This document shows positions 19,825-28,601 of a stretch of 64,000 nt of DNA, in pieces. The notes below the pieces were generated by a model. That model was not told the origin of the DNA, did no database searches, and saw nothing but the letters and a program-made list of their open reading frames with translations. Numbering within the stretch: the first letter of the stretch is position 1; every line of letters begins with the position of its first letter. This DNA comes from [Mycobacterium] vasticus (GTDB taxonomy: Bacteria; Actinomycetota; Actinomycetes; Mycobacteriales; Mycobacteriaceae), in contig NZ_CP084028.1 in the NCBI RefSeq assembly GCF_020181595.1, forward strand, positions 3,363,601-3,427,600, given 5' to 3'. The position numbers were made by a program, and so were the translations under genes.

Positions 19825-22800
19825 CTATGCGCCAGGCGCACCGTCAGAGCCCGCAGCGCCGCCGGCCCCGTTGGCCGCGCCGCCGCTGCCGAGGCCACCG
19901 GCCCCGGCAGCCCCACCGGTTCCGCCAGGACCAGTCGGGCTGCCACCGTTGCCGCCGTTGGCGCCGTCACCGCCGTCACCGCCGGTGTTGGTAGCGCCCT
20001 GGGCGGCACCGCCCTTGCCGCCGGCGCCGCCATGGCCGCCGGAGCCGCCGTTGCGGTCGGCGCCGTCTGCTCCGGCGGTGCCGGAGGTGCTGGCACCACC
20101 CGCTCCACCGAGGCCGCCGTTGCCGCCGTTGCCACCGACCCCGCCGTTGCCGCCATCGAAGCCGTCACCGGTGGCGCTGGTGCCGCCGGTGCCGCCGACC
20201 CCACCGGCACCGCCGGCGCCGGCCAGACCACCGGCACCGCCGCCACCGCCAAAGCCGTCCGTCGAGGTGCCGCCGGCTCCGCCCTTGCCGCCGTTGCCGC
20301 CATCGCCGGCCGCGCTGCCGTTGCCGCCGGCCGCGTTCGAGTTGTTGGTACCGGCCGCGCCGGCACCGCCAACCCCGCCGTTACCGCCGGCGCCGCCCTG
20401 ACCACCGGTGCCATCGCCACCGTCGGCTCCGGCAGGTCCGCTGGTGCTCGTACCGGCCGCGCCACCGGCGCCGGCCGCACCGCCGACCCCGCCGTTACCG
20501 CCGTTGCCGCCGTCCATGCCCTTGCCACCGGCCCCGCCGTCGCCGCCTCCACCGGCGGCTCCACCGGTGCCACCGGCTCCACCGCTGCCTGCGGCACCGG
20601 TACCCGACGTGCCGCCGGCCCCGCCGTTACCGGCGCTGCCGCCATTGCCGCCATTGGTGCCATTACCGCCGGCCGCGGTCGTCGAGTCCGCGCCGTCGGT
20701 GCCGGCGGTCCCGGCCCCGCCGTTACCGCCGGCCCCGCCTGCGCCGCCTGCGCCGTCGAGTCCGCCCGTTCCCGCCGCGCCCGCGGTGCCGCTGGTGCTC
20801 GTGCCGCCCGCGCCAGCCGCGCCGCCGGCACCGCCGGCCGCACCCTTACCGCCGTTACCGCCGGCCAGACCGTTGCCATCGGTACCGGTGCCGCCGTTAC
20901 CGCCGGCCCCGCCTGCTCCGCCGGTGCCGCCGGTCCCGCCGTTGCCGCCCTTGCCGCCGTCGCCGGAGACCGCGGTACCACCGGCCCCGCCCTTGCCTCC
21001 TGCGCTGCCGGCCGTGCCGTCGCCGCCGTTACCGCCGGCCTTGCCGGCAAGTGCGGTGCCGGCGGTGCCCGCCGCTCCAGCCACTCCGGTACCACCGTTA
21101 CCGCCGTCACCGCCGTCGCCGGTGCCCGTTGCCGCACCACCGGCGCCGCCGTCGCCGCCGGCCAAGCCGTCACCGCCGTTGCCGCCGTCAGCCGTGCCGG
21201 CCCCGGCACCGCCCTTGCCACCACCGGCACCGCCGTTACCGCCGTGGCCGGTACCGGCCGCCACGCCCAGCGGGTTGTTGGCCGCCGCCGTCGCGGTACC
21301 GCTGCTCGCGCCGCCCTCACCACCGGCCCCGGTGGTACCGCCCGGGTTACCGGCACCGCCGCCGGCACCACCGTTACCGCCGTTGAGCGTGCCGGTGCCG
21401 CCGGCACCGCCGGCACCACCGTTACCGCCATTCGAGGTGCCACCGGTCAGCCCGGCTCCGCCGTCAGCGCCGGCGCCGCCGGCACCACCGCTGCCGCCCA
21501 CGCTGACACCGGTGCCGGCACCATTGCCGCCGGCACCGCCGGCACCGCCGTTACCACCGACAGCACCCGTGAAGCCGGATCCGCCGCCGGCGTAGCCACC
21601 CGCGCCGCCGTTGCCGCCCTTGCTGTAGACACCGGTCCCGTTGTTCCAGCCGGTGGCGCTACCTCCGGCACCGCCGACACCGCCGTTGCCGCCTGCGTAC
21701 TGACCGCCACCGCCACGCCCGCCGTCACCGCCGGCGAAGGTCCCGGTACCGCCGGCACCACCGTTACCGCCGATACCGCCGGGGCCCCTGCTACCGAACC
21801 CGCCGCCGCCGCCGTAGCCGCCCGCTCCACCGGTGGTCTTCACGGTGTTGTCGGTGGTGGCACCGGCACCACCGGCACCGCCGTTACCGCCGACACCGGC
21901 TGCCCCGGTGCCATTACCGCCACCGCCGCCGCCACCGCGACCGCCGGCACCGCCGACACCCGCAGTGGTTGCAGAACCGGTGGCGGCACCACCGGCACCA
22001 CCGGCGCCGCCGTTGCCCGCGTTGTCGGCTCCGAAGCCCTGACCGCCCTGACCGCCGGCACCACCGGCACCACCGCTGATGCCCGCGCCGCCGGCACCGC
22101 CGAGGCCGCCGTCAGCTCCGGCGCCGGCCTTCGCTCCGTAGCTCAGGCCGCCGCCGGTACCGCCGTAGCCGCCACGGCCGCCATTGCCGAGGTAGGCGCC
22201 ACTGCCGTCCTTGGCCGCGTCACCACCGGCACCACCGGCGCCACCTGCGGCGCTGACGCCCATCTGGCCGGCCCCACCGAGGGAGCCGTTGAACTTCTCA
22301 CCACCGACGCCGCCGGCACCGCCCTGGCCACCGGCACCACCACTGCCACCGTTGACTTGGGTGGCGTCACCGTCAGCGGCCGCGCCGCCGTTACCGGCTG
22401 CACCCCCCGCGCCACCGTTTCCGCCGGCACCGAAGGTGTAGCCGCTGCGTCCGCCGTTACCGCCGGCGCCGCCGGCGCCACCACCGCCGCCGTTGAAGCT
22501 GCTGGCGAGGGCGCTGGCGGTGCCGGCCGCGCCGTTACCGCCGTCACCGCCGACACCACCATTGCCGCCCGTGCCGAAGAACCAGGCCACCGCCGCACCG
22601 CCGTCGCCACCGGCGCCACCACCGAAGCCGGGCGTGATGGCATTGCCGCCGGCGCCACCGTCACCGCCGAGGCCCATGAACCAGCCACCGGCACCGCCGT
22701 CACCACCGGCCGCACCGGCGCCACCGTCGCCGCCGGCACCGCCGTTGCCGATCCAGCCGAGCGCGGATCCGCCGTCACCGCCGCCAACACCGGCCGCGTC

Positions 22801-23265
22801 GCTGCTCCAGCCGGCGCCGCCGTCGCCGAACCACAGGCCACCATCGCCGCCATCGGGATTGAGCGCCGTACCGTCGGCGCCGTCACCGATCAGATACAGC
22901 CCGGACATTTCGTTGATGGCACCGTTGACCATCTCACCGAACGGGTTGTTGATCCACAGTTCGAGCATCGAGTGGATCGGCGCGTAGAAGAAGCTGTTGA
23001 GCAGATCCGATGTGGTGTCCGCCGCCGGGAAGGCGTCCCAGCTGAAGTCCGCCGGGGCGGCGTTCGGCTGGAACATGTCGGAGAGCCAATCGAAGTTGAA
23101 CAGATCTTCGGCGTCGGCCTGCGCCGAAGGCGCGGCCGCCAACGGGGCCATGCCGAACGCCAGGAACGCGGCGACAGTGCTGCCGGCGCCGGCCACCCGG
23201 TTGCGGCGCTGCTGGCCGGTCCCGGGCTGAGCGCCACGCTGGCTGCTGGTGTGACGACGAATCAT
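19825..23265 (-). CDS. PGRS repeat protein with signal peptide and no PE domain, module 3
   Basis: 1146 residues, the longest of the four. MIRRHTSSQ start; signal peptide with [14 protein letters not shown] and AQA|D; N-terminal domain with [37 protein letters not shown] and [11 protein letters not shown]; then [12 protein letters not shown] and ~970 residues of Gly-rich repeats ending in GAAGSDGAPGA. The domain is more divergent here (ELWINNPFGEM for [20 protein letters not shown] for AGQYLIGDG). AGGAGAGGTG precedes the ATG. It lies 87 bases downstream of its GjpA-like partner and is followed by a perfect 20-bp hairpin. Confidence 0.85.
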   Translation of the reverse strand: MIRRHTSSQRGAQPGTGQQRRNRVAGAGSTVAAFLAFGMAPLAAAPSAQADAEDLFNFDWLSDMFQPNAAPADFSWDAFPAADTTSDLLNSFFYAPIHSMLELWINNPFGEMVNGAINEMSGLYLIGDGADGTALNPDGGDGGLWFGDGGAGWSSDAAGVGGGDGGSALGWIGNGGAGGDGGAGAAGGDGGAGGWFMGLGGDGGAGGNAITPGFGGGAGGDGGAAVAWFFGTGGNGGVGGDGGNGAAGTASALASSFNGGGGGAGGAGGNGGRSGYTFGAGGNGGAGGAAGNGGAAADGDATQVNGGSGGAGGQGGAGGVGGEKFNGSLGGAGQMGVSAAGGAGGAGGDAAKDGSGAYLGNGGRGGYGGTGGGLSYGAKAGAGADGGLGGAGGAGISGGAGGAGGQGGQGFGADNAGNGGAGGAGGAATGSATTAGVGGAGGRGGGGGGGNGTGAAGVGGNGGAGGAGATTDNTVKTTGGAGGYGGGGGFGSRGPGGIGGNGGAGGTGTFAGGDGGRGGGGQYAGGNGGVGGAGGSATGWNNGTGVYSKGGNGGAGGYAGGGSGFTGAVGGNGGAGGAGGNGAGTGVSVGGSGGAGGAGADGGAGLTGGTSNGGNGGAGGAGGTGTLNGGNGGAGGGAGNPGGTTGAGGEGGASSGTATAAANNPLGVAAGTGHGGNGGAGGGKGGAGAGTADGGNGGDGLAGGDGGAGGAATGTGDGGDGGNGGTGVAGAAGTAGTALAGKAGGNGGDGTAGSAGGKGGAGGTAVSGDGGKGGNGGTGGTGGAGGAGGNGGTGTDGNGLAGGNGGKGAAGGAGGAAGAGGTSTSGTAGAAGTGGLDGAGGAGGAGGNGGAGTAGTDGADSTTAAGGNGTNGGNGGSAGNGGAGGTSGTGAAGSGGAGGTGGAAGGGGDGGAGGKGMDGGNGGNGGVGGAAGAGGAAGTSTSGPAGADGGDGTGGQGGAGGNGGVGGAGAAGTNNSNAAGGNGSAAGDGGNGGKGGAGGTSTDGFGGGGGAGGLAGAGGAGGVGGTGGTSATGDGFDGGNGGVGGNGGNGGLGGAGGASTSGTAGADGADRNGGSGGHGGAGGKGGAAQGATNTGGDGGDGANGGNGGSPTGPGGTGGAAGAGGLGSGGAANGAGGAAGSDGAPGA

Positions 23266-23316
23266 TTTCGAACACCTCTCCTGTAAACAGTCCTGTTGAG
23301 CGGTTGTGACTTCTCA
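23266..23316 (-). promoter_or_regulatory. Conserved PGRS leader, module 3
   Basis: AGGAGAGGTGTTCG lies directly before the ATG. Further upstream, CTGTAAACAG and TTGTGACTTCTCAG match the module 1 leader (CTGTGAACAG, TTGAGATTTCTCAG) at nearly the same spacing. In module 1 this stretch is the 5' leader of the first gene, but here it sits between two genes, so it may be an RNA element or a second promoter. Confidence 0.55.
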
Positions 23317-23352
23317 GTTCGGGGGGTCATGCGAAGTTCTGACTGGATTGAC

Positions 23353-24558
23353 TTAGGGGTTCAGGGCGGCAATGGCGTCCATGAAGGCCGACCAATCAGC
23401 TGAGTCGCCCGCCTGTGCGCTGCCGCCGCTGCCGCCGTCGTCGAAGAAGTCGGTGGGAATGATGGGGAGGGACATCCCGGCCAGCGGTGGCTCCGCGGGC
23501 GGCGCGGGGCTGGTGGCAACGTTCTTGCCGTCCCAGTTCCAGGGCGACCCGCCCATCAGACCGGCCATCGCCTGGTTCCAGCCCATCATGGCGCCGATCG
23601 GGCCGACCGCCTGGCTTTCAACGGTGAGCGTGAGCGGTACTCCCAGGAAGCCCGATGCGTCGATGGCGAGGCCGAGGCTGTTGAAGATCGAACCGCCGAC
23701 TGCGGGCACCGCGTCGACGATGTTGCCGGAAGCGTCGTAGTACGTGTAGTCGGCGTTGGCCACCGAGCCGGGAGTGAGCAGGCCACCGAACGCGAAATCC
23801 AGATGCGAGATCGTGCCCGGCGGCACCACACCGTCGAGCATCGGCAGGATGAAATCGAGGTTGAGGGTGGCGCCGTTGAAGTAGGCGCCGGTCATGTTGG
23901 CCAGGATCTCGTTCAGGTTGTCGCCGTCGTTGATGCTGTTCATCATCGCGATCCAGGGGCTCAGTCCGGGCCCGAGCATGCCCATGATCATGCCGCTCAT
24001 CGGTGATGCGATGAAGTTGATGATCGGCAGGATCGCGTCGGCGTCGGTGCCGGGCGGCAAGAAGGCCGGCAACAGTTGAGGCAGGAGCGTGAACATCAGC
24101 GAGTGGCCGAGGGTGAAGGTACTGAGGTCGGCGCCCCCACTGAGGGTGTGCAGTACCGCGGTGGCCGCGATGGGGTCATCCGCGGCGACATTGAGCAGGG
24201 AGTAGCCGTTGGTCACCGCACGCAGGTTCTCCTGCATCTCGTTGACCACGTCGGGGATCTTCGATGGGTCGTCGAGGACCTGCTGGATCCAGGACTGGGC
24301 ATTCGCGATGAGCTGCTGGAACGCCACGTTCGGGGCGACGTTGTAGTTGTTGATGAGCACCGTGGCGTTCTCGGCCGCGGTGTTGTACTGGGCGATCCAC
24401 GGCGCCATCGCGTCGGTCAGCGCGCTGGTGAGCGCGACATCTCGCATGGTGGTGACATTCGCCAGCGGTGCCGTTACCGGCGTGGCGGCGATGAGGCCGG
24501 CGCCCACGATCGCAATACCCGTGGTCGCGTAGGGGCGAAGGGTTTTCTGCACAGCCAT
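23353..24558 (-). CDS. gjpA: GjpA-family exported protein (porin-annotated), module 3
   Basis: About 400 residues. Export signal (RPYATTGIAIVGAGLIAATP) and all family blocks: NNYNVAPNVAFQQ, DDPSK, LLPAFLPPGTD, FIASPMSGMIMGMLGPGLSPW, NSINDGDNLNEIL, NGATLNLDFILP, FGGLLTPG and GGSIFNSLGLAID. An in-frame start 37 codons upstream is rejected because that extension is not conserved. At 24558 AAGGAG touches the ATG with no spacer; the GTG two codons on (24552) has a six-base spacer and aligns with paralogue starts, so it is the likelier start. First gene of a unit with PGRS gene 3. A TTCACAT/ATGTGAA dyad lies about 80 bases upstream. Confidence 0.72.
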   Translation of the reverse strand: MAVQKTLRPYATTGIAIVGAGLIAATPVTAPLANVTTMRDVALTSALTDAMAPWIAQYNTAAENATVLINNYNVAPNVAFQQLIANAQSWIQQVLDDPSKIPDVVNEMQENLRAVTNGYSLLNVAADDPIAATAVLHTLSGGADLSTFTLGHSLMFTLLPQLLPAFLPPGTDADAILPIINFIASPMSGMIMGMLGPGLSPWIAMMNSINDGDNLNEILANMTGAYFNGATLNLDFILPMLDGVVPPGTISHLDFAFGGLLTPGSVANADYTYYDASGNIVDAVPAVGGSIFNSLGLAIDASGFLGVPLTLTVESQAVGPIGAMMGWNQAMAGLMGGSPWNWDGKNVATSPAPPAEPPLAGMSLPIIPTDFFDDGGSGGSAQAGDSADWSAFMDAIAALNP

Positions 24559-24636
24559 CTCCTTAGGTGAGGTGCCGCCCTCGGCCGACGCCGGGAGAGG
24601 TCTGGGGGACCCTGGCGCCGCCGCGTTGCTCCTGGA

Positions 24637-24660
24637 TTCACATTTATTTACTGATGTGAA
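24637..24660. promoter_or_regulatory. Operator-like dyad TTCACAT-N10-ATGTGAA
   Basis: Two perfect 7-base arms separated by 10 bases, with arm centres 17 bases apart, upstream of the module 3 GjpA-like gene. The size and symmetry suit a dimeric repressor, but no dedicated regulator gene is adjacent. Confidence 0.4.
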
Positions 24661-24868
24661 ACCGAACACTATCCGTGAAAATGATAAGCCACAAGGTTTC
24701 GCGTTAATTAATTTACGGCGTGTCTTTCATGCTCAGAGCAACCACGTGGGTGTCAGGCCATGTCAGCCATGAGCAAATACTGAGAATGATCGTGAGATTT
24801 ATTCCCCGACGCGACCCGCAGCGCTGAGATTTCTGGTATTGGGCACCGCTGCTGGTTCAGGTGCGGTG

Positions 24869-24905
24869 CCCCGCCGGCGCCACCGGAGCCGCCGTTGCCA
24901 CCGAT
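24869..24905 (-). pseudogene. Vestige of a PGRS repeat
   Basis: On the minus strand this short stretch reads [14 protein letters not shown], typical PGRS repeat wording, but it has no start, no long frame and is followed by unrelated sequence. It looks like a remnant of another PGRS gene or of a recombination event at the edge of the module cluster. Too short for certainty. Confidence 0.35.
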
Positions 24906-24938
24906 GCTGATCGGCAACGCCTCTGGTACTTCTCATAG

Positions 24939-26045
24939 ATGCGAATCGGTGTGCAACTGGGGTATGCGGGTGGATTCAAAGAGGCGGCCGAGCAGGTCGT
25001 CGAGCTGGAGCGGGCCGGGATCGACGTGGTCGCCGTCGCCGAGGCGTACTCGTTCGACGCCGTCAGCCAGCTGGGTTACCTGGCGGCCAAGACCTCGCGT
25101 GTAGAGCTGGTCACCGGCGTTCTTCCGATCTACACCCGGACCCCCGCCCTACTGGCAATGACGGCCGCGGGCCTGGACCACGTCTCCGACGGCCGCTTCC
25201 GCCTCGGCATCGGCACCTCCGGGCCGCAAGTAGTAGAGGGCTTCCACGGGGTGCCGTTCGACGCCCCAATGGGCCGCACCCGCGAGGTAGTGGAGATCTG
25301 CCGGGCGGTGTGGCGCCGCGAACGGGTGTCCTACGACGGCAAGCACTACCAGCTGCCGCTGCCCGGTGGCACCGGACTGGGCAAACCACTGAAGATGATC
25401 AATCACCCGGTGCGGCAACGGATTCCGATCTCGATCGCCGCGCTGGGGCCCAAGAACGTCGCGCTGACCGCGGAGATCGCCGAGGGCTGGCAGCCGGTGT
25501 TCTACTATCCTGAGCGCGCCGCCGACGTGTGGGGCGACGCCTTGAAAGCCGGTGCGGCCAAACGGGATCCGTCGCTGGGGCCATTGGACGTCATGGTGGG
25601 CGCATCGCTGGCCATCGGTGACGACGTCGAAGACCGGTTGGCGTCGGTCAAACCGCAACTTGCCCTGTACATCGGCGGAATGGGCGCGGTGGGCCGCAAC
25701 TTCTACCACAACCTGGCCACCCGCTACGGCTTCGGCGACGTCGCCGACCACATCCAGGAGCTCTACCTGTCCGGGCGCAAAGCCGAGGCGATCGCTGCCG
25801 TTCCCGATGAGTTGGTGCGTGCGGTGTCGCTGATCGGGCCGCGCGGCTTCGTCGCCGAACGCATCGCCGCCTTCGCCGAGGCCGGCGTGACGACCCTGCT
25901 GGCCGGTCCACTGGCCGCCTCGCCGGACGAGTCGCTGCGGTTCATGGAAGAGTTGCGCGCACTGACTCCGGCCCGATCCGGGCCGGGTGTGGCGCATGAC
26001 ACCCGACAGGCCAAGATAGGGCCATGGATTTCACGCCCACCGTGA
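24939..26045 (+). CDS. LLM-class, probably F420-dependent oxidoreductase (Rv3520c-like)
   Basis: 368 residues of the luciferase-like monooxygenase family. The N-terminal strand MRIGVQLGYAGGFKEA, AEAYSFDAVSQLGYLAAKT, TGVLPIYTRTPALLAMTAAGLDHVS and GIGTSGPQVVEGFHG closely match what I recall of M. tuberculosis Rv3520c, annotated as a coenzyme F420-dependent oxidoreductase. The C-terminal ~25 residues overlap the start of the next gene by 22 bases in another frame, so the two are probably co-transcribed. No clear ribosome site precedes the ATG; it may be leaderless. Substrate unknown. Its link with an acyl-AMP ligase suggests action on a lipid or polyketide intermediate, which is inference. Confidence 0.87.
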   Translation: MRIGVQLGYAGGFKEAAEQVVELERAGIDVVAVAEAYSFDAVSQLGYLAAKTSRVELVTGVLPIYTRTPALLAMTAAGLDHVSDGRFRLGIGTSGPQVVEGFHGVPFDAPMGRTREVVEICRAVWRRERVSYDGKHYQLPLPGGTGLGKPLKMINHPVRQRIPISIAALGPKNVALTAEIAEGWQPVFYYPERAADVWGDALKAGAAKRDPSLGPLDVMVGASLAIGDDVEDRLASVKPQLALYIGGMGAVGRNFYHNLATRYGFGDVADHIQELYLSGRKAEAIAAVPDELVRAVSLIGPRGFVAERIAAFAEAGVTTLLAGPLAASPDESLRFMEELRALTPARSGPGVAHDTRQAKIGPWISRPP

Positions 26046-27847
26046 CGACACCCATTGCCGAAACCCTCGTTGAGCTGCTGCAACGCCAAGCCGAGCGGTT
26101 CGGCGACAAGCAGGCGTTCAGCTTCTCCTACAACGGTGACGACGAAGGCCGCATGGAGCTCAGTTTCCGCGAGCTGGATCGGCGTGCCCGAGCGATCGCG
26201 GCGAACCTGCAGCGCCATGACGTAGTCGGCGAGCGAGTGCTGGTGCTGGTCCGGCCGGGCCTGGACTTCATCGCCGGATTCTTCGGCTGCCTCTACGCCG
26301 GCGCCATCGCGGTGCCGGTGCACCAGAAGCTGGCGCCGCGCCTACAGGTGGTCGTCCCCGACGCTGCGGCCAAGTTCGCGCTCACCGCCACCGAGAAGAG
26401 CGAGGAGACCAAGGCCGCGGTCACCGGGATCCCCGGGGCGCCCGAGCACTGGTTCTTCACCGACGCCGGCGCCGACCCCGACACCTGGGTGTCCCCCGAT
26501 ATCAACATCGACTCCCCGGCCGCCATCCAATACACCTCGGGCTCAACCCGACTGCCCAAGGGCGTGTTGCTCACCCACGGCAACATCCTGCACAACTGCG
26601 ACGCCATCCGTCAGGCGTGGAACGGCGACGAGAACGCCAAAGGCGTGTTCTGGCTACCGCCGCACCATGATCTGGGGCTGATCGGCGGCATCCTGTCGAT
26701 GATCTACATCGGGGCCAGCACCGCCTTGATGTCCCCGACCGCGTTCATCAAACGCCCGATGCGCTGGCTGGAACTGGTGTCAGCCCATCGCGGGGTGATC
26801 ACCGCCGCACCGAACTTCGCGTATGACCGATGCGTGGAGACCAGCACCCCCGAAGAGCGCGCGGCACTGGATCTTTCCTGCATGACCGTGGCGATGAACG
26901 GCGCCGAGTCGGTGCGCGCCACCTCGCTGGCCGCCTTCGCGGATGCCTTCGCACCGGCCGGTTTTCAGCTGTCGTCGTGCTACCCGGTGTATGGGCTGGC
27001 CGAAGCCACCCTGTGCGTGTCGGCCGGCTCGCCGGCGGGTGTGCCGGGCGTGCGCTACCTCGATCGTGTTGCCCTGGAGCAGGATCGGGTTGTCGACGTC
27101 GCACCCGAAGACCCCGCCGCCGCGACATTCGTGGCGTGCGGCCAGCCCCGTCAAGCCGATGTCGTGATCGTCGACCCGGTGACCCACCAGCCGTGCGAGC
27201 CCGACACGATCGGTGAGATCTGGGTCGCCGGCCCCAACGTCGCCCTGGGCTATTGGAACCGTCCGGAGGAGACCGCAACGACGTTCGGGATGAGGCTGGC
27301 TGCGCCGGGCGACCCGAACCGCGGGCCGTTCCTGCGCACCGGTGACCTTGGATTCCTTTGCGCAGGTGAGATATTCACCACCGGACGCTGCAAAGACCTG
27401 ATCGTGATCGACGGCCACAACTACTACCCCAACGACATCGAGTTCACCGTGCAGCAGTGCGACCCGATTCTGGTGTCGGGCCGCGGGGCGGCATTCGCGG
27501 TGGATGGGCCGGCCGGTGATGTCGAACAACTGGTGATCGTCCACGAGGTGGACAGCACCCGCATCGCCGAGACCGACCTCGACGCGGTCGTCAGCAAGAT
27601 CCGCGCCGCGGTGGCAACCCACCACGGGATCGCCGCCGAAGCAGTGGTTCTGGTGCATCACGTGTCGATGCCCACCACCTCCAGCGGCAAGATTCAGCGT
27701 GGCCAGACCAAGCAACTGTTCAACAACGCCGCGCTCGCGGTGGTCACCGAATGGCGCAAACCCACCACGGAGCTGTCACTGGAGCAGTTGGAGGAGGCGG
27801 CGCGGATCGCCTCGACGTTGCAGACGTGGGGGACCCGGCCGAGCTGA
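26024..27847 (+). CDS. Fatty-acyl-AMP ligase (FadD-type FAAL), copy 2
   Basis: 607 residues. Motifs: YTSGSTRLPKG, YGLAEATLCVSAGS, LRTGDLGFL and the C-terminal SSGKIQRGQ with the catalytic Lys. It is a close paralogue of the ligase at 3224-4966, differing mainly in a C-terminal tail of about 25 residues (ELSLEQLEEAARIASTL...) that may bind a partner. The start overlaps the oxidoreductase gene by 22 bases, so translation is likely coupled. Family role: ATP-dependent formation of fatty-acyl adenylates for transfer to a carrier protein. The acceptor is not in the window. Confidence 0.87.
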   Translation: MDFTPTVTTPIAETLVELLQRQAERFGDKQAFSFSYNGDDEGRMELSFRELDRRARAIAANLQRHDVVGERVLVLVRPGLDFIAGFFGCLYAGAIAVPVHQKLAPRLQVVVPDAAAKFALTATEKSEETKAAVTGIPGAPEHWFFTDAGADPDTWVSPDINIDSPAAIQYTSGSTRLPKGVLLTHGNILHNCDAIRQAWNGDENAKGVFWLPPHHDLGLIGGILSMIYIGASTALMSPTAFIKRPMRWLELVSAHRGVITAAPNFAYDRCVETSTPEERAALDLSCMTVAMNGAESVRATSLAAFADAFAPAGFQLSSCYPVYGLAEATLCVSAGSPAGVPGVRYLDRVALEQDRVVDVAPEDPAAATFVACGQPRQADVVIVDPVTHQPCEPDTIGEIWVAGPNVALGYWNRPEETATTFGMRLAAPGDPNRGPFLRTGDLGFLCAGEIFTTGRCKDLIVIDGHNYYPNDIEFTVQQCDPILVSGRGAAFAVDGPAGDVEQLVIVHEVDSTRIAETDLDAVVSKIRAAVATHHGIAAEAVVLVHHVSMPTTSSGKIQRGQTKQLFNNAALAVVTEWRKPTTELSLEQLEEAARIASTLQTWGTRPS

Positions 27848-27867
27848 GTGCGTCGTGCCGACCGGGC

Positions 27868-28299
27868 TTAGCTGGAACTCAACGGATTGAACCAGCGCAG
27901 GCCCGGGAAACGCTGGAAATCGGTATCGGCCGAAGCCAATTCGACACCGTGTTCCATTGCAAGAGCAGCAAGTTGGGCATCGGGAACCAGGTTCCCGGTC
28001 ACGTCGACCTGAGCACAAATTCTGGCGTAGACGCGGGCGGTGGACTCGATGGCAGGCGGAATCCACACCACGGGAACCGCTAACCAGTCCGCCACGTACC
28101 CCCATGCCTGGGTGGCAGTCAACGGATTCGCCGCCACTCTGGGATGGGTGGCGATCCGCAGAAACGCCCCAATCGTCTGCCAAGGCAGACCAATCCGATT
28201 GGGCCCGGCCAGCACGTCTTCCAACCAGGCCGACGCCGTCGGATTGTGCTTACTGTCTTCATCGACGGCGTAGAGCAGGAGATTCGCGTCCAAGATCAT
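27868..28299 (-). CDS. vapC: VapC-type PIN-domain ribonuclease toxin
   Basis: 143 residues. The PIN-domain acidic residues are D4 (MILDANLLLYAVD), D107 (GNLVPDAQLAALA), and D125/D127 (SADTDF), followed by FPGLRWFNPL, which is typical of this VapC subgroup. The glutamate found in many PIN domains near residue 42 is absent (IGAFLRIATHP), as in related mycobacterial VapCs I recall. It is expected to cleave RNA (often tRNA) with Mg2+ unless bound by its antitoxin. The gene lies six bases after vapB. The pair marks the right edge of the variable block between the hydrolase-fold gene and the Rv3439c-like gene. Confidence 0.88.
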   Translation of the reverse strand: MILDANLLLYAVDEDSKHNPTASAWLEDVLAGPNRIGLPWQTIGAFLRIATHPRVAANPLTATQAWGYVADWLAVPVVWIPPAIESTARVYARICAQVDVTGNLVPDAQLAALAMEHGVELASADTDFQRFPGLRWFNPLSSS

Positions 28300-28305
28300 C
28301 GAAGC

Positions 28306-28545
28306 TCACCGGTCATCATCGAGCAGGTCAAGTGCCTCAGCCACGTTGGTGACGTCGACCTTCAGGCCGATCCGTGCCGTGCGATGCCGGTACCGCGCGG
28401 CCGGGGCGCTGGTCTGTGCGGTCATGCCGCGGCGCGCGAGCAGATTCAGCGCCTCGCTGACACCGAGCCCCTCCCGCCGGAGCCGTTCGACCTCGGCGGC
28501 CACATCACTATCGATCACCACGGTTGTCCTCACGTCTAGCATCAT
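28306..28545 (-). CDS. vapB: VapB-type antitoxin
   Basis: 79 residues. The N-terminal part (RTTVVIDSDVAAEVERLRREGLG) reads as a ribbon-helix-helix DNA-binding domain; the C-terminal acidic tail (NVAEALDLLDDDR) would wrap the toxin. Two ATGs in tandem open the gene; AAGGGAG is spaced better for the second (28542). A perfect 16-bp palindrome lies just upstream, fitting autoregulation by the VapBC complex. Confidence 0.85.
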   Translation of the reverse strand: MMLDVRTTVVIDSDVAAEVERLRREGLGVSEALNLLARRGMTAQTSAPAARYRHRTARIGLKVDVTNVAEALDLLDDDR

Positions 28546-28552
28546 ACTCCCT

Positions 28553-28568
28553 TCGCATCATGATGCGA
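28553..28568. promoter_or_regulatory. Perfect 16-bp palindrome before vapB
   Basis: TCGCATCATGATGCGA is its own reverse complement and ends eight bases before the first vapB ATG. It is the natural candidate operator for the VapB ribbon-helix-helix dimer. Confidence 0.65.
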
Positions 28569-28601
28569 GTAATCCGGCATGGTCATGCCTCCCCTCCTTT
28601 T

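Larger units (their letters stand above)
24559..24938. other. Divergent A/T-rich intergenic region
   Basis: 380 bases between the module 3 GjpA-like gene (-) and the oxidoreductase (+). The middle is clearly A/T-rich for this genome (for example TTAATTAATTTACGG near 24705). It carries the dyad at 24637-24660 and, near the right end, a short Gly-rich coding relic. It is likely to hold divergent promoters; I could not fix -10/-35 boxes with confidence. Confidence 0.5.
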
